A DNA stretch of 64,000 nucleotides from Rhizobium freirei PRF 81 (GTDB lineage Bacteria; Pseudomonadota; Alphaproteobacteria; Rhizobiales; Rhizobiaceae). The translations under genes were made by a program, and so were the position numbers. The DNA lies in contig NZ_AQHN01000096.1 in the NCBI RefSeq assembly GCF_000359745.1, positions 1 to 64,000 of the forward strand, read 5' to 3'. This document shows, in pieces, positions 43,784 through 52,163 of the stretch (the first letter of the stretch is position 1; every line of letters starts with the position of its first letter). The notes below the pieces were generated by a model. The model saw nothing but the letters and a program-made list of their open reading frames with translations. It was not told the DNA's origin and ran no database searches.

Positions 43784-44782
43784 TTACATGTACTTCTCGA
43801 CATTGGTGGAATCGAGCACGAGCCACGGCACGACGTAGTCCTTCTCGGTGCCGCCCTTCCATTCCATCAGCGAGCCCCAGATTTCGGACTGTGGCTTGTA
43901 GCTCTCGCCCTTGATCGCCCGCAGTGCGAGGTCGACCGCGCCCTGGCCTTCGGCGCGGGCGTACTTGTAGAGACTGACCGCCATCTCGCCCTTCTTCACG
44001 GCGCGCTTTGCGTCCGGGATGCCGTCGATCGCAAGAACGGGAACGGTCTTGAGATCGATGCCGGCGCTCTTCATGGCTTCGATCGCGCCAAGCGCCATCT
44101 CGTCGTTTTCCGCAAGGACGCCGTTGATCTCACCCGGGTGCGCGAGCAACCAGTTCTCCATGAGCGCCTGACCCTCGGCGCGGCTCCAGTTGCCTGTCTT
44201 GTCTTCGATGAGCTTGAGGTTCGGGAACTTGGCGAGACCAGCGTCGATGCCTGCGCGGCGCTCGATCTGGGCCGACTGGCCGATCGGACCCTCCATGAGG
44301 ACGACGTTGCCGCCGTTCGGAAGGCGCTTGGCGAGTTCCTCAGCGATGATCCGGCCGCCTTCGGTATCGTTAACGATGATGGACGCGGTGTATTTCGTCG
44401 ACTTGGTCTTGAGCGCCGACACGATAAGCGGGATTTTCGCTTCGGCGGCCTTTTCGATCGGCGGTGCCGAGGCCTCGAGGTCGAACGGTGACATGATGAT
44501 CGCGTTGAATTGTTGGGTGATCGCTGTGTCGATCTGGTTCGCCTGTGTCAGTGGATCATACTTGCCGTCGAAAACGGTGATCTCGACCTCGCCCGATTTG
44601 ACGGCGGGATGGTTCTGGATTTCCGTCGACCAAGCCTTCATGTACTCGCCGGACTCACCGAACGAGAGAGCCGCGATCCGAATTTTGTCCTGCGCGAAGG
44701 CGAAGTTCCCGCCAGCCAACGTCGCTACGGCGATTGCCATACCCACACCCGCATTGAGCAGGTTCCTCCTAGACATCTGCAT
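43784..44782 (-). CDS. CUT2 ABC transporter substrate-binding protein, importer 4
   Basis: A 332-residue periplasmic protein with a signal peptide (MSRRNLLNAGVGMAIAVATL, cleavage near AFA-QD) that has a twin-arginine-like SRRNLL. The mature protein shows FNAIIMSPFDLEASAPPIEKA and GEINGVLAENDEMALGAIEAM, typical of ribose-type binding proteins, and ends WLVLDSTNVEKYM. GAGGAG precedes the start. It is in one operon with the RLP and AKR genes, so its ligand probably feeds that pathway. Confidence 0.88.
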   Translation of the reverse strand: MQMSRRNLLNAGVGMAIAVATLAGGNFAFAQDKIRIAALSFGESGEYMKAWSTEIQNHPAVKSGEVEITVFDGKYDPLTQANQIDTAITQQFNAIIMSPFDLEASAPPIEKAAEAKIPLIVSALKTKSTKYTASIIVNDTEGGRIIAEELAKRLPNGGNVVLMEGPIGQSAQIERRAGIDAGLAKFPNLKLIEDKTGNWSRAEGQALMENWLLAHPGEINGVLAENDEMALGAIEAMKSAGIDLKTVPVLAIDGIPDAKRAVKKGEMAVSLYKYARAEGQGAVDLALRAIKGESYKPQSEIWGSLMEWKGGTEKDYVVPWLVLDSTNVEKYM

Positions 44783-44836
44783 TTCATATTCTCCTCTGGT
44801 TTAAGATACGTCCGGACGCGACACGCTGGGCCGGAC

Positions 44837-44864
44837 ATTGTCGCCGGCCTTCCCCGGCGGCAAT
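44837..44864 (-). other. Hairpin between the permease and binding-protein genes of importer 4
   Basis: ATTGTCGCCGG (44837-44847) pairs with CCGGCGGCAAT (44854-44864) with one G-U pair. It precedes the binding-protein gene in the operon; a 5' stabilising stem or processing site is possible. Confidence 0.45.
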
Positions 44865-44877
44865 TTCGGGATTGGTC

Positions 44878-45840
44878 TTATTTGCGGATTTGGTCGGCGA
44901 TGACCGCGACCACGATGATCGTGCCCTTGAGGACCTGCTGGTAGTATGAAGACACGCCCATGAGGTCCATGCCGTTGTTGATCGTGCCGATGATGAGCGC
45001 GCCGATCAGTGTGCCGAGCAGCGATCCGCGGCCGCCCGCAAGGCTCGTCCCGCCGATCACGACGGCGGCGATCGCATCGAGTTCATAACCGATGCCCGCT
45101 TGCGGCAGCGCAGCGGTAGTGCGAGCCGTCAGGACAAGCCCCGCAAGACCAGCCAGGAGGCCCGAGATCACATAGGTCGCACCGACGATCACCTTGGTGG
45201 AAATGCCGCTCGTGCGAGCCGCCTTCTCGTTGCCGCCAACTGCGTACACATAACGGCCGAAAGTCGTATAGTTTAGAACGGTCCATCCAATCAGGAAGAC
45301 GACGAACAGGATGACGATCGGTACCGGGATATACATGATCTGCCCGGAGCCAATCCACTTGAAGGGATCCGACAGATTCGGGATGGGGCGTCCTTCCGAA
45401 AAGATCAAGGTGAGCCCGCGGGCCACGCTCAACATGCCAAGCGTCACTACGAACGGCGGGACCTTGACCGCGGCAACAAGCACTCCGTTCACCAAGCCGA
45501 GGCCGGCTCCCGCCGCGAGGCCCGCAAAGATACCGAAAAGCACGAACTGCTCGTTGGTCTCCGTTACGAGGCTGGCGGCGATCATGCCCGCGAGCGCCAT
45601 TACGGAGCCGACCGATAGGTCGATGCCTTTAGTAAGGATGACGAAGGTCACTCCGATCGCCAGAATGCCGTTGATCGACGACTGGCGAACGAGATTCAGC
45701 CAATTCAACCATGTCATGAAGTACTGGTTCGCGAACGCGAAGAACGCGACGATCAGGAAAAACACGAGAACGATGCTGAACTGCCTGATCATTTCCCCGG
45801 CGCGGAAGTTTCCGGGCTTCGCCGCAGCGATGGTATTCAT
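44878..45840 (-). CDS. Sugar ABC transporter permease, CUT2, importer 4
   Basis: A 320-residue RbsC-family inner-membrane protein with ILTKGIDLSVGSVMALAG, TFGRYVYAVGGNEKAARTSG and VVIGGTSLAGGRGSLLGTLIG. It is the only permease of this importer. Located between the ATPase and binding-protein genes, an order that differs from importers 1-3. Confidence 0.88.
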   Translation of the reverse strand: MNTIAAAKPGNFRAGEMIRQFSIVLVFFLIVAFFAFANQYFMTWLNWLNLVRQSSINGILAIGVTFVILTKGIDLSVGSVMALAGMIAASLVTETNEQFVLFGIFAGLAAGAGLGLVNGVLVAAVKVPPFVVTLGMLSVARGLTLIFSEGRPIPNLSDPFKWIGSGQIMYIPVPIVILFVVFLIGWTVLNYTTFGRYVYAVGGNEKAARTSGISTKVIVGATYVISGLLAGLAGLVLTARTTAALPQAGIGYELDAIAAVVIGGTSLAGGRGSLLGTLIGALIIGTINNGMDLMGVSSYYQQVLKGTIIVVAVIADQIRK

Positions 45841-45878
45841 TACTCAAGTCCTCCCGTGAATGGGGCTATGACCGCTCA

Positions 45879-47411
45879 TCAGCTCGCCATGTCCATAAGC
45901 GTCTGTTGCGTTGCTTCGGCACCGGCGATGATGTTGAGGAGCTGCCCCTGTTTGAAAATCGCGATCCTGTCGCTGAGCTGCATGATCTCCGGTGCCTCCG
46001 AGGAGACCACGAGGACGCCGTTGCCCTTCGCCGCGAAGTCTCGCAGGAACGCGTAGATCTCCTGCTTGGAACCTTCGTCGATGCCACGCGTCGGTTCGTC
46101 GCAAATGAGAAGCTTTGGATTTGTCAGAAGGCACCGGGCCAGCACGACTTTTTGTTGGTTGCCCCCTGACAGAGTTTCGACGGCAACATCTGGCGACGCC
46201 GACTTGATCCTCTGCGAGACGATCATGTCTTGAACCGCGCTGCGCTCTTTGTCCCCGCGGATGAAACCGCTGATGGCCATCAAGGCCAGCGATGAAAGCG
46301 TGATGTTGTGGGCGATCGATGCCGAGAGCACGAGACCACTGTCCTTGCGATCCTCGGTCACCATCGCCATTCCACGTTGAATTGCGTCCTTAGGACTGCC
46401 TGGCTTGACCTTACCGCCGTTGAAGACAACTTCGCCTCCCGTTGGTGAGTGCAGCCCGAATATTGTCTCGAGGAACTCGGTCCGCCCGGACCCAAGCAGC
46501 CCGTAGATCCCGACCACTTCGCCGGACGCCACGTCTAGCGAGATGTCTCGGAAATGAGGCCCGCGCGCCAAGTTCGAGACCGAAAGCAGGATTGGCGCGT
46601 CTTCGAGAGGCTTGCCCTTCTCGACCAGCTTGACTTCACGGCCGACGATCTGTGTCACAAGATGGCGGCGGTCGATGTCTTTGATGTTTCCAGTCTCGAT
46701 GAAACGGCCGTCGCGGAAGACTGTGTACTCATCCGCGATCTCGAAGATTTCGGTGAGTTTGTGAGACACGTAGATAATTGCGGAACCGCGCGCGGTGATC
46801 TTGCGGAGCGCGTTGAACAAGACATGGACTTCGTGTTCGCCGATAGCAGATGTCGGCTCGTCCATGATGACGATATGTGCCCGATAGCTGAGAGCCTTCG
46901 CAATTTCGACGAGCTGAATCTGGGCGAGGCTCAGCTCCCCCATCTTCTTGGCAGCGTCGACTTCAAAGCCGAGTTCATCGAGGAATGCCTGGGCGTCCCT
47001 GCGCATCTGGCTAAAATCGACGAGCACGCCAAGTCGCTTCGGCTCGCGGCCAAGGTAAAGGTTCTCGGCGACGGTCATCTCGGGGACGGGGGAAAGCTCC
47101 TGCGTGATGATCGCGATGCCGTGACGCAAGGCGTCAGCGGCGCTTTTGAAGTCGACCTGCTCGCCATCGATCTCCACTATCCCTCCATCGCGGCGGAGCA
47201 GTCCCATCGTGATGTTGAGGAATGTCGACTTGCCGGCGCCATTACCGCCGCACAAGGCATGGACGGTCCCGGCCTTTAGAGTTAGTCGGCCATCAACGAG
47301 CGCTGGGACGCCGTTGAACGACTTTTCCACGCCCTCGGCCCGCAGAAGCACGCGTGCCGAAAACGACTGCGCGGTTCCCTGAACTGTTATCTTCTCAGTT
47401 GCGTTGACCAT
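45879..47411 (-). CDS. Sugar ABC transporter ATP-binding protein, CUT2, importer 4
   Basis: A 510-residue double-NBD ATPase: Walker A is GGNGAGKST (Gly in place of the usual Glu), Walker B VIMDEPTSAIGE; NBD2 has GLLGSGRTE, signature LSGGNQQKV and LLICDEPTRGIDEG. First gene of the operon importer 4-AKR-RLP-AKR. The start ATG lies only 3 bp from an operator dyad (site 2), and the ribosome site AGGT falls inside the operator at an unusually long distance, so a shorter start is conceivable although no better ATG is present. Confidence 0.88.
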   Translation of the reverse strand: MVNATEKITVQGTAQSFSARVLLRAEGVEKSFNGVPALVDGRLTLKAGTVHALCGGNGAGKSTFLNITMGLLRRDGGIVEIDGEQVDFKSAADALRHGIAIITQELSPVPEMTVAENLYLGREPKRLGVLVDFSQMRRDAQAFLDELGFEVDAAKKMGELSLAQIQLVEIAKALSYRAHIVIMDEPTSAIGEHEVHVLFNALRKITARGSAIIYVSHKLTEIFEIADEYTVFRDGRFIETGNIKDIDRRHLVTQIVGREVKLVEKGKPLEDAPILLSVSNLARGPHFRDISLDVASGEVVGIYGLLGSGRTEFLETIFGLHSPTGGEVVFNGGKVKPGSPKDAIQRGMAMVTEDRKDSGLVLSASIAHNITLSSLALMAISGFIRGDKERSAVQDMIVSQRIKSASPDVAVETLSGGNQQKVVLARCLLTNPKLLICDEPTRGIDEGSKQEIYAFLRDFAAKGNGVLVVSSEAPEIMQLSDRIAIFKQGQLLNIIAGAEATQQTLMDMAS

Positions 47412-47413
47412 GA

Positions 47414-47428
47414 TATGACGTCATACCT
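47414..47428 (-). promoter_or_regulatory. ATACCT-type operator (site 2) abutting the importer 4 start codon
   Basis: TATGACGTCATA (47414-47425) is a perfect 12-bp palindrome and continues into CATACCT, matching the TATGACNTNNTACCT pattern of sites 1 and 4. Binding here would cover the ribosome-site region of the ATPase gene. Confidence 0.62.
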
Positions 47429-47480
47429 CGTAAAATCGAAATCTATGCCGCGTGTGTGCGGATCGCATGCCGTATTGGTT

Positions 47481-48368
47481 CTACGCGCCGTCCAGTTCGA
47501 GGATCGCGCGTGCCTCCTGGGGTGTAGCCGGCTCACGTCCGACCTTTTGGGCAATCTCAACAGCGCGCGATATGACTTCCGCGTTCGTGGGTGTGCCGAA
47601 CTCGCGATAGGGATAGTCGCCTATTCCAATAGCCATGTGGCCGCCCAGACGGCAGATCGCAGGAGCAATGTTCAACAGATTGCCCCCAAGGCAATTGACC
47701 GTCCATTCGATCGGCCGGTCGTCGGGCAGAAATGCAAGATGCGCCATGAGACCCGCCTCGGTCGGCGGATGCCCGGTAATGTATCGCCCTCCCGTTAGGT
47801 GCAGGAGAAAGTAGGCGGGCCCCCTCACAAGGCCCGCGTCCATCAGGGCGATCGCGCGGCGCGTGAACCCAACAGACCAGGAAACTAGCTTCGGCTTTAC
47901 GCCCTTTTCGGCCAAGGTACGCGCGTAGTGCGCGAGACTTTCGGTCGTGTTGAGATACAAACGTTCTGGATTTTCGAACCTGCGCGTCTCGGCATCCCAA
48001 AGCTCGAGATTGGCCGAACCGGTATCGATGGGCGCAATATCGGGCTTCGTAGCAGGGTCCAATGCCAGGGTTGCGACCGTGTCGATGCGCTTCATGGCGT
48101 CGGCATCATTCGAGATAAAGCCGAGCGTGGGAAGGATGAGTAGATCGGTCGCCTGCCTGACTTCGCGGATGATTTCGGCGTTTGCCTCAACGGTGTTTGT
48201 CGCACCGCCGTCGGCTGTCCTGGCATGATAGTGCAGAATCGCCGCTCCCGCCTTGCGGGCTGCAACGGCGGCCTCAACGATCTCGTCGGCGGTGTATGGG
48301 ATATTAGGGTTGGATGTGCGCGGCGCGTACTCGTTGACCCTGGCTTCGAGGATGATTTTCTTTTGCAT
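47481..48368 (-). CDS. DUF849 family protein (BKACE, beta-keto acid cleavage enzyme type)
   Basis: A 295-residue TIM-barrel protein. The zinc pair His46/His48 in AILHYHAR is at the same positions as in 3-keto-5-aminohexanoate cleavage enzyme. The third ligand region, usually GLEDN, reads GIGDYPY (247-253), so the Glu is replaced by Gly. Typical BKACE enzymes move a beta-keto acid's acyl part onto acetyl-CoA. The gene is 10 bp after the DUF1537 kinase gene, with a ribosome site AAGGAG. A 3-oxo sugar acid is a possible substrate; this is inference. Confidence 0.84.
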   Translation of the reverse strand: MQKKIILEARVNEYAPRTSNPNIPYTADEIVEAAVAARKAGAAILHYHARTADGGATNTVEANAEIIREVRQATDLLILPTLGFISNDADAMKRIDTVATLALDPATKPDIAPIDTGSANLELWDAETRRFENPERLYLNTTESLAHYARTLAEKGVKPKLVSWSVGFTRRAIALMDAGLVRGPAYFLLHLTGGRYITGHPPTEAGLMAHLAFLPDDRPIEWTVNCLGGNLLNIAPAICRLGGHMAIGIGDYPYREFGTPTNAEVISRAVEIAQKVGREPATPQEARAILELDGA

Positions 48369-48378
48369 CTTTCGCTCC

Positions 48379-49731
48379 TTACGCCGCCAGATAACCAGAG
48401 GTGCCCGCCTTTGCCCGCAGGAAGAAGTCATCGGCACCAATCTGCCCGCCCTTCAGCATGACTTCGAGGCCATCGACTTCGGCGTCGCCCGGCGCATCCA
48501 GGCGGCAGACATGGCAATTTTGAACTTCGTCAAAAACGGCGATCTCGAGCGCTTCGGCGCCGATTGTCCGCACCGCATAGCTCGAACTGTCACCGCCCGA
48601 AAACACGATCCGCGGCAAGGAAACCGCGCGGCGCACGGCACGCGCAACGTCACAGTAGATGGCGCCCAAGCGTTCCGCGGGAACATCGCCGCCGGGCAGA
48701 CGGCCGGTTTCCCCGCGAGCCGTGTAGATGATTGTAGGTCGACCGCGCACAAGGCTCTCGATCGCCTTCAAAGCAGCCTCCCGCGCAACTGCCTCAGCAT
48801 CATCATCGGACCGGATTGTCGAGACATCCAAGTGGACAAGGTTCCACCCGGAAGCTTCGGCCACCGCGATCTGGCGCCCGGTTTGCAGGGCGCAACTGCC
48901 TGATAAGACGAGTAGATTTTCGACGCCGGCAATCTCCGTCTTGACGGGCTCCGCCGACGATAGCAGGCCCAAGCGGGCCCAAAGAGCGCCGAGGTGTTGC
49001 GCCAAGCCTTGAGCTGCTAGCGCGAACATCGGACGTGTCGGATACCGCGCCCAGAGCAGATCGGCGACAGCCGCAAGATCCGCATTTTCGAGCCCATCGA
49101 AAATGACCCCTGCCCCCTCTTGGAAGGCCTTGAAGACACGCTCCTCCATTGCCGAGCGGCTCCGGATTGCGGGAAGCGTGACGTTGACGAATTCCTTATC
49201 TGTCTGCCCAGCCAGATGCATGCGCAGATCCGCCTCGTGCATCGGCGTCCTGGGGTGGCGCGACATGCTCGGGTGCCGGTCGAGCCGCTCAATCCTGTCG
49301 GCAAAGCGCGCGAAATGATTTCCGAAACAGGTGTAGCGCCCGAAGTCCGGGGTCGCGGCGAGGACTGGAACATCCCTCTTGCCGAAGTGAGCCGCAGCGC
49401 GCGCCAGAACAGCACCATAGCTTCCAACGGTGGGCGATGAGTCGAACGTAGAGCAGATCTTGTATTGGATAAGCGGACTGTTGAGGGTGCGCATGATCGA
49501 AAACGCACTGTCAAGCTCCTCGTCGAGCTCGACGCCGGACAACGCCCTTGCGGTACCGGCGAAGCCAAGCACATCATAAGACAGAGAATCTGTTGACGCC
49601 GTCCGTGCTGAAGGGCGTGCGAGATAGAGTTTTCCCTTCACACCACTGCGATGGAACTGCGCCAGGTTTTCGGAAGAACCCGTGAAGTCGTCGCCGTAAA
49701 ACACGGCCTTGAGCTTGCCAGCTGATGTCAT
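48379..49731 (-). CDS. DUF1537 four-carbon/branched acid sugar kinase family protein (OiaK-like)
   Basis: A 450-residue protein with the two-domain DUF1537 layout: N-terminal substrate domain YGDDFTGSSE, KICSTFDSSPTVGSYG, GRYTCFGNHFA and HPSMSRHPRTPM; C-terminal nucleotide domain with VLSGSCALQTGRQI, IYTARGE, FSGGDSSSYAV and GLEVMLKGGQIGADDFF. The family phosphorylates sugar acids; the GRYTCFGN subgroup includes 3-oxo-isoapionate kinase. The start at 49731 has GGGAGG. It would supply the phosphorylated 3-oxo acid for the RuBisCO-like protein. Divergent from the SDR gene at 49883. Confidence 0.85.
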   Translation of the reverse strand: MTSAGKLKAVFYGDDFTGSSENLAQFHRSGVKGKLYLARPSARTASTDSLSYDVLGFAGTARALSGVELDEELDSAFSIMRTLNSPLIQYKICSTFDSSPTVGSYGAVLARAAAHFGKRDVPVLAATPDFGRYTCFGNHFARFADRIERLDRHPSMSRHPRTPMHEADLRMHLAGQTDKEFVNVTLPAIRSRSAMEERVFKAFQEGAGVIFDGLENADLAAVADLLWARYPTRPMFALAAQGLAQHLGALWARLGLLSSAEPVKTEIAGVENLLVLSGSCALQTGRQIAVAEASGWNLVHLDVSTIRSDDDAEAVAREAALKAIESLVRGRPTIIYTARGETGRLPGGDVPAERLGAIYCDVARAVRRAVSLPRIVFSGGDSSSYAVRTIGAEALEIAVFDEVQNCHVCRLDAPGDAEVDGLEVMLKGGQIGADDFFLRAKAGTSGYLAA

Positions 49732-49792
49732 CGGATCCTCCCAATATCCCGGCCGAGGATATCTTCCTCCATACATCAGCCGGGCTTCACTC

Positions 49793-49857
49793 TTGACAAT
49801 ACTCATAGAAGCAGCTCATAACTCTGTCAAGGTCATACCTTATACCTTATACCTCAT
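49793..49857 (+). promoter_or_regulatory. Promoter plus triple ATACCT repeat (site 3)
   Basis: TTGACA (49793-49798) and a -10-like TCATAA (49816-49821) are spaced by 17 bp. Downstream, ATACCT occurs at 49835-49840, 49842-49847 and 49849-49854, i.e. three direct repeats with a period of 7 bp, preceded by AAGGTC. It lies between the divergent kinase and SDR genes. Confidence 0.68.
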
Positions 49858-49882
49858 ATCGAGAAAATTGGAGGACGACGAG

Positions 49883-50677
49883 ATGAGACTTTCTGGACGC
49901 ACTGCCGTGGTGACGGGCGCTGGCCGGGGCATCGGACTGGCAATCGCTGAAGCCTATGTTCGCGAAGGCGCGAATGTCGTTATCGTCGACCGCGATCTGG
50001 AAGTGGCGAACGAAGCCGCCGAGCGGCTTGGGGAGCGGGCTTTGGCCGTCCGCGCCGATATTTCGGTCAACGAAGACGTTGAGACGATCGTTAAGGAAAC
50101 GATTGGCCGGTTCGGCACGGTCGACATACTCGTGAACAACGCGGGCGTGGGCGCAACCACTCTGTTTCTCGAAAGCTCAAGGGAGGAATTCGAACGCGTC
50201 GTCCGGATCAATCTGACCGGAACATTCCTCGTGGCGCAAGCCTTTGCTCGGATCATGGCCGCCAAAGGCTATGGGCGGATCATCAATATCGCTTCGCTGT
50301 CCGGTCAGAAGGGCGGTGTCGGACGTTCGGCCTATGGAGCCTCAAAGGCCGGCGTCGAACTCCTCACGAAGGTTATGGCGGTCGAACTCGCGGAATCGGG
50401 AATCAACGTGAATAACATCGCACCGGGCCCGATATTGACCGAGGTCTCGAAAGTCATGCACACGGTCGAAACGCGTGACGCCTATCATCGGCTAGTTCCG
50501 CAACGCCGTTATGGCGAACCATCGGAAATCGCTGATGCCGCGGTGTTCCTGGCGAGCGACGATGCTGCCTATATTACGGGGCACACCCTGAACGTCGACG
50601 GCGGCTTCCTGGCCGCTGGCCTCATGTTCCCATTCGATCCAAAAGCCTCGAAGCGGCTGGGACAAATCAGCGAATAA
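49883..50677 (+). CDS. SDR family NAD(P)-dependent dehydrogenase (FabG/sorbitol dehydrogenase-like)
   Basis: A 264-residue classical SDR: TGAGRGIGLAIAEAYV cofactor site, Asp in VIVDRD (favouring NAD), LVNNAGVGATT, Ser in NIASLSGQKG and YGASKAGVE (Tyr-Lys), with the C-terminal GHTLNVDGG. The start at 49883 has GGAGGACGACGAG. It is the first gene of a short rightward unit with the GntR gene and carries site 3 in its leader. Probably oxidises a sugar acid or polyol of the region D pathway. Confidence 0.88.
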   Translation: MRLSGRTAVVTGAGRGIGLAIAEAYVREGANVVIVDRDLEVANEAAERLGERALAVRADISVNEDVETIVKETIGRFGTVDILVNNAGVGATTLFLESSREEFERVVRINLTGTFLVAQAFARIMAAKGYGRIINIASLSGQKGGVGRSAYGASKAGVELLTKVMAVELAESGINVNNIAPGPILTEVSKVMHTVETRDAYHRLVPQRRYGEPSEIADAAVFLASDDAAYITGHTLNVDGGFLAAGLMFPFDPKASKRLGQISE

Positions 50678-50730
50678 CCTGGAGAAGTGGCCAGTTCGAC
50701 GTTCGGCATTTGTCGCAAGCGGTAAAACGC

Positions 50731-50747
50731 GGTATGACCTCGTACCT
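50731..50747 (+). promoter_or_regulatory. ATACCT-type operator (site 4) before the GntR gene
   Basis: GGTATGACCTCGTACCT (50731-50747) matches sites 1 and 2 in the TATGACNTNNTACCT core. It lies 31 bp before the GntR start, so autoregulation is likely. Confidence 0.65.
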
Positions 50748-50777
50748 TTTCGATTTCTGATTGGAGCGTGACCAGGA

Positions 50778-51479
50778 ATGCTGTCTGTTGACCCAAAGAA
50801 AATCCCAAGCCGGCTGGACATAGCGCTCGACTACATTACGGGCGAAATTGCCAAAGGCAACCTCGGGCCTGGTGACAAACTTCCCAATGAAAAAGAGCTG
50901 GCCCAGCTTCTCGGGATCAGTCGCACTCCAATCAGAGAGGCGATCAAAACGCTCGCGGTCTCGGGTCTTGTCGAGACGCGTCATGGCTTTGGAAATTACA
51001 TCCGTAAGGACGAAGGCCTTCCGGCGATGCCGCTCGCGATGTTTCAGCTCTATCTTCAGAGCTCGACGCCTGAGATGCTGATGGAACTGCGATACATTTT
51101 CGACCGCAACTGTTCAGAACTCGCGTCGCTGCGGCGTACGGACGAAGACCTCGCCACGATGAGAGAGTGCATCGACCGACTAAAAAGGCTGTCGGAGGAT
51201 GCGAACTCCGCGATCGAAGATCTCCTCAAGGCCGATCTCGATTTCCACCGAGCAATATACAAAGCTGCCGGAAACCCGTTGATCGTCGTGATCGCCGACT
51301 TCGTGCTGACGATGGTCGCGCCTTGGGTGCAAAAATCGCTAGAGGTCAGTGGCAAATGGCGCGCAGTCGATCTCCACGAACACATGTTTCAGATGATCCG
51401 GGACAGAAAGACCGGTGACCTCAGCCGCGAAAGCGTCGAGGAAAACATGGAACACTTCCGCACATCCCTGCTGAAATGA
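50778..51479 (+). CDS. GntR family transcriptional regulator, FadR subfamily
   Basis: A 233-residue regulator: winged helix (AKGNLGPGDKLPNEKELAQL, GISRTPIREAIKTLAVSGLV, ETRHGFG) and a helical FCD domain with possible metal ligands in DLDFHRAIYKAAGN and DLHEHMFQMI. The operator core in front of it is found at four further promoters of region D, so I consider it the best candidate for the regulator of that regulon. It ends opposite the rpiB-like gene. Confidence 0.89.
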   Translation: MLSVDPKKIPSRLDIALDYITGEIAKGNLGPGDKLPNEKELAQLLGISRTPIREAIKTLAVSGLVETRHGFGNYIRKDEGLPAMPLAMFQLYLQSSTPEMLMELRYIFDRNCSELASLRRTDEDLATMRECIDRLKRLSEDANSAIEDLLKADLDFHRAIYKAAGNPLIVVIADFVLTMVAPWVQKSLEVSGKWRAVDLHEHMFQMIRDRKTGDLSRESVEENMEHFRTSLLK

Positions 51480-51591
51480 CAGCCAGGGCATCACGTCAAG
51501 GCGTGGCGCATCTTGCATTTCCCGCAGGTCGCACTGCGATCATCACCGGCGGCATCTGAAGGCGGACGCGAAGCCCGGATACCGTATGCCG

Positions 51592-51661
51592 CCCGGCCTA
51601 TTCGCCGGGTTCTGAAAATTGCCAGAAAACGATAATGCGCCAGGCTGATTGCGCCTGGCGC
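51592..51661. terminator. Hairpins between the convergent GntR and rpiB-like genes
   Basis: GCGCCAGGC (51637-51645) pairs with GCCTGGCGC (51653-51661); read leftward it is followed by ATTATCGTTTTC, so it suits the end of the transketolase-rpiB operon. CCCGGC (51592-51597) with GCCGGG (51604-51609) may serve the rightward GntR transcript. Confidence 0.55.
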
Positions 51662-51695
51662 GTCGACCGCGAGCAATGCTTGCCCAGCCTTCCAA

Positions 51696-52151
51696 CTAGC
51701 GGGTGTGGTATTTCGTATCGACCTCGTCGATGGCGGCAACATTGCTGGCCGAGCGACCGTTCTCGTCGAACCTCTGGGCGAGGAAGGAGTCGACGATCGT
51801 CTTCGCAAGTTCCGATCCAATGACGCGGGCGCCCATGGTAATGATCTGGGCGTTGTTCGACAACGCCGCCCGCTCGGCGGAATAAGTATCGTGTGTGAGG
51901 GCTGCCCTAATACCCGGCACCTTGTTTGCCGAAATGCAGACGCCGATCCCGGTGCCGCACACCAGGATGGCCTTGTCATAGGTGCCGTCGAGCACGCCGT
52001 TGGCGACCCTGTCGGAGAGGTTCGCATAGAAATCGTCGAGACCGGCGTCCGTCCGGGAGACCTCGAACACCTCGAAACGGTCCTTGAGATAATCGGCGAG
52101 GACCTTGGCGAGGCCTTCGCCCGCGCTGTCGCCTGCTACTGCAATTTTCAT
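51696..52151 (-). CDS. RpiB-like isomerase, probably D-erythrulose-4-phosphate isomerase (EryI type)
   Basis: A 151-residue RpiB/LacAB-family protein. Kept are the catalytic Cys65 in LVCGTGIGV, ANKVPGIRAAL, His87 in THDTYSAERA and NNAQIITMG. The DH pair at the N-terminus of ribose-5-phosphate isomerases is DS here (residues 8-9). It lies beside a TIM with an EryH-like change, as in erythritol and tetrulose pathways where EryI makes D-erythrose 4-phosphate. Start at 52151 chosen from GAGGAG spacing; earlier starts at 52157 and 52160 are in frame. Confidence 0.83.
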   Translation of the reverse strand: MKIAVAGDSAGEGLAKVLADYLKDRFEVFEVSRTDAGLDDFYANLSDRVANGVLDGTYDKAILVCGTGIGVCISANKVPGIRAALTHDTYSAERAALSNNAQIITMGARVIGSELAKTIVDSFLAQRFDENGRSASNVAAIDEVDTKYHTR

Positions 52152-52163
52152 CTTCATCACTCC

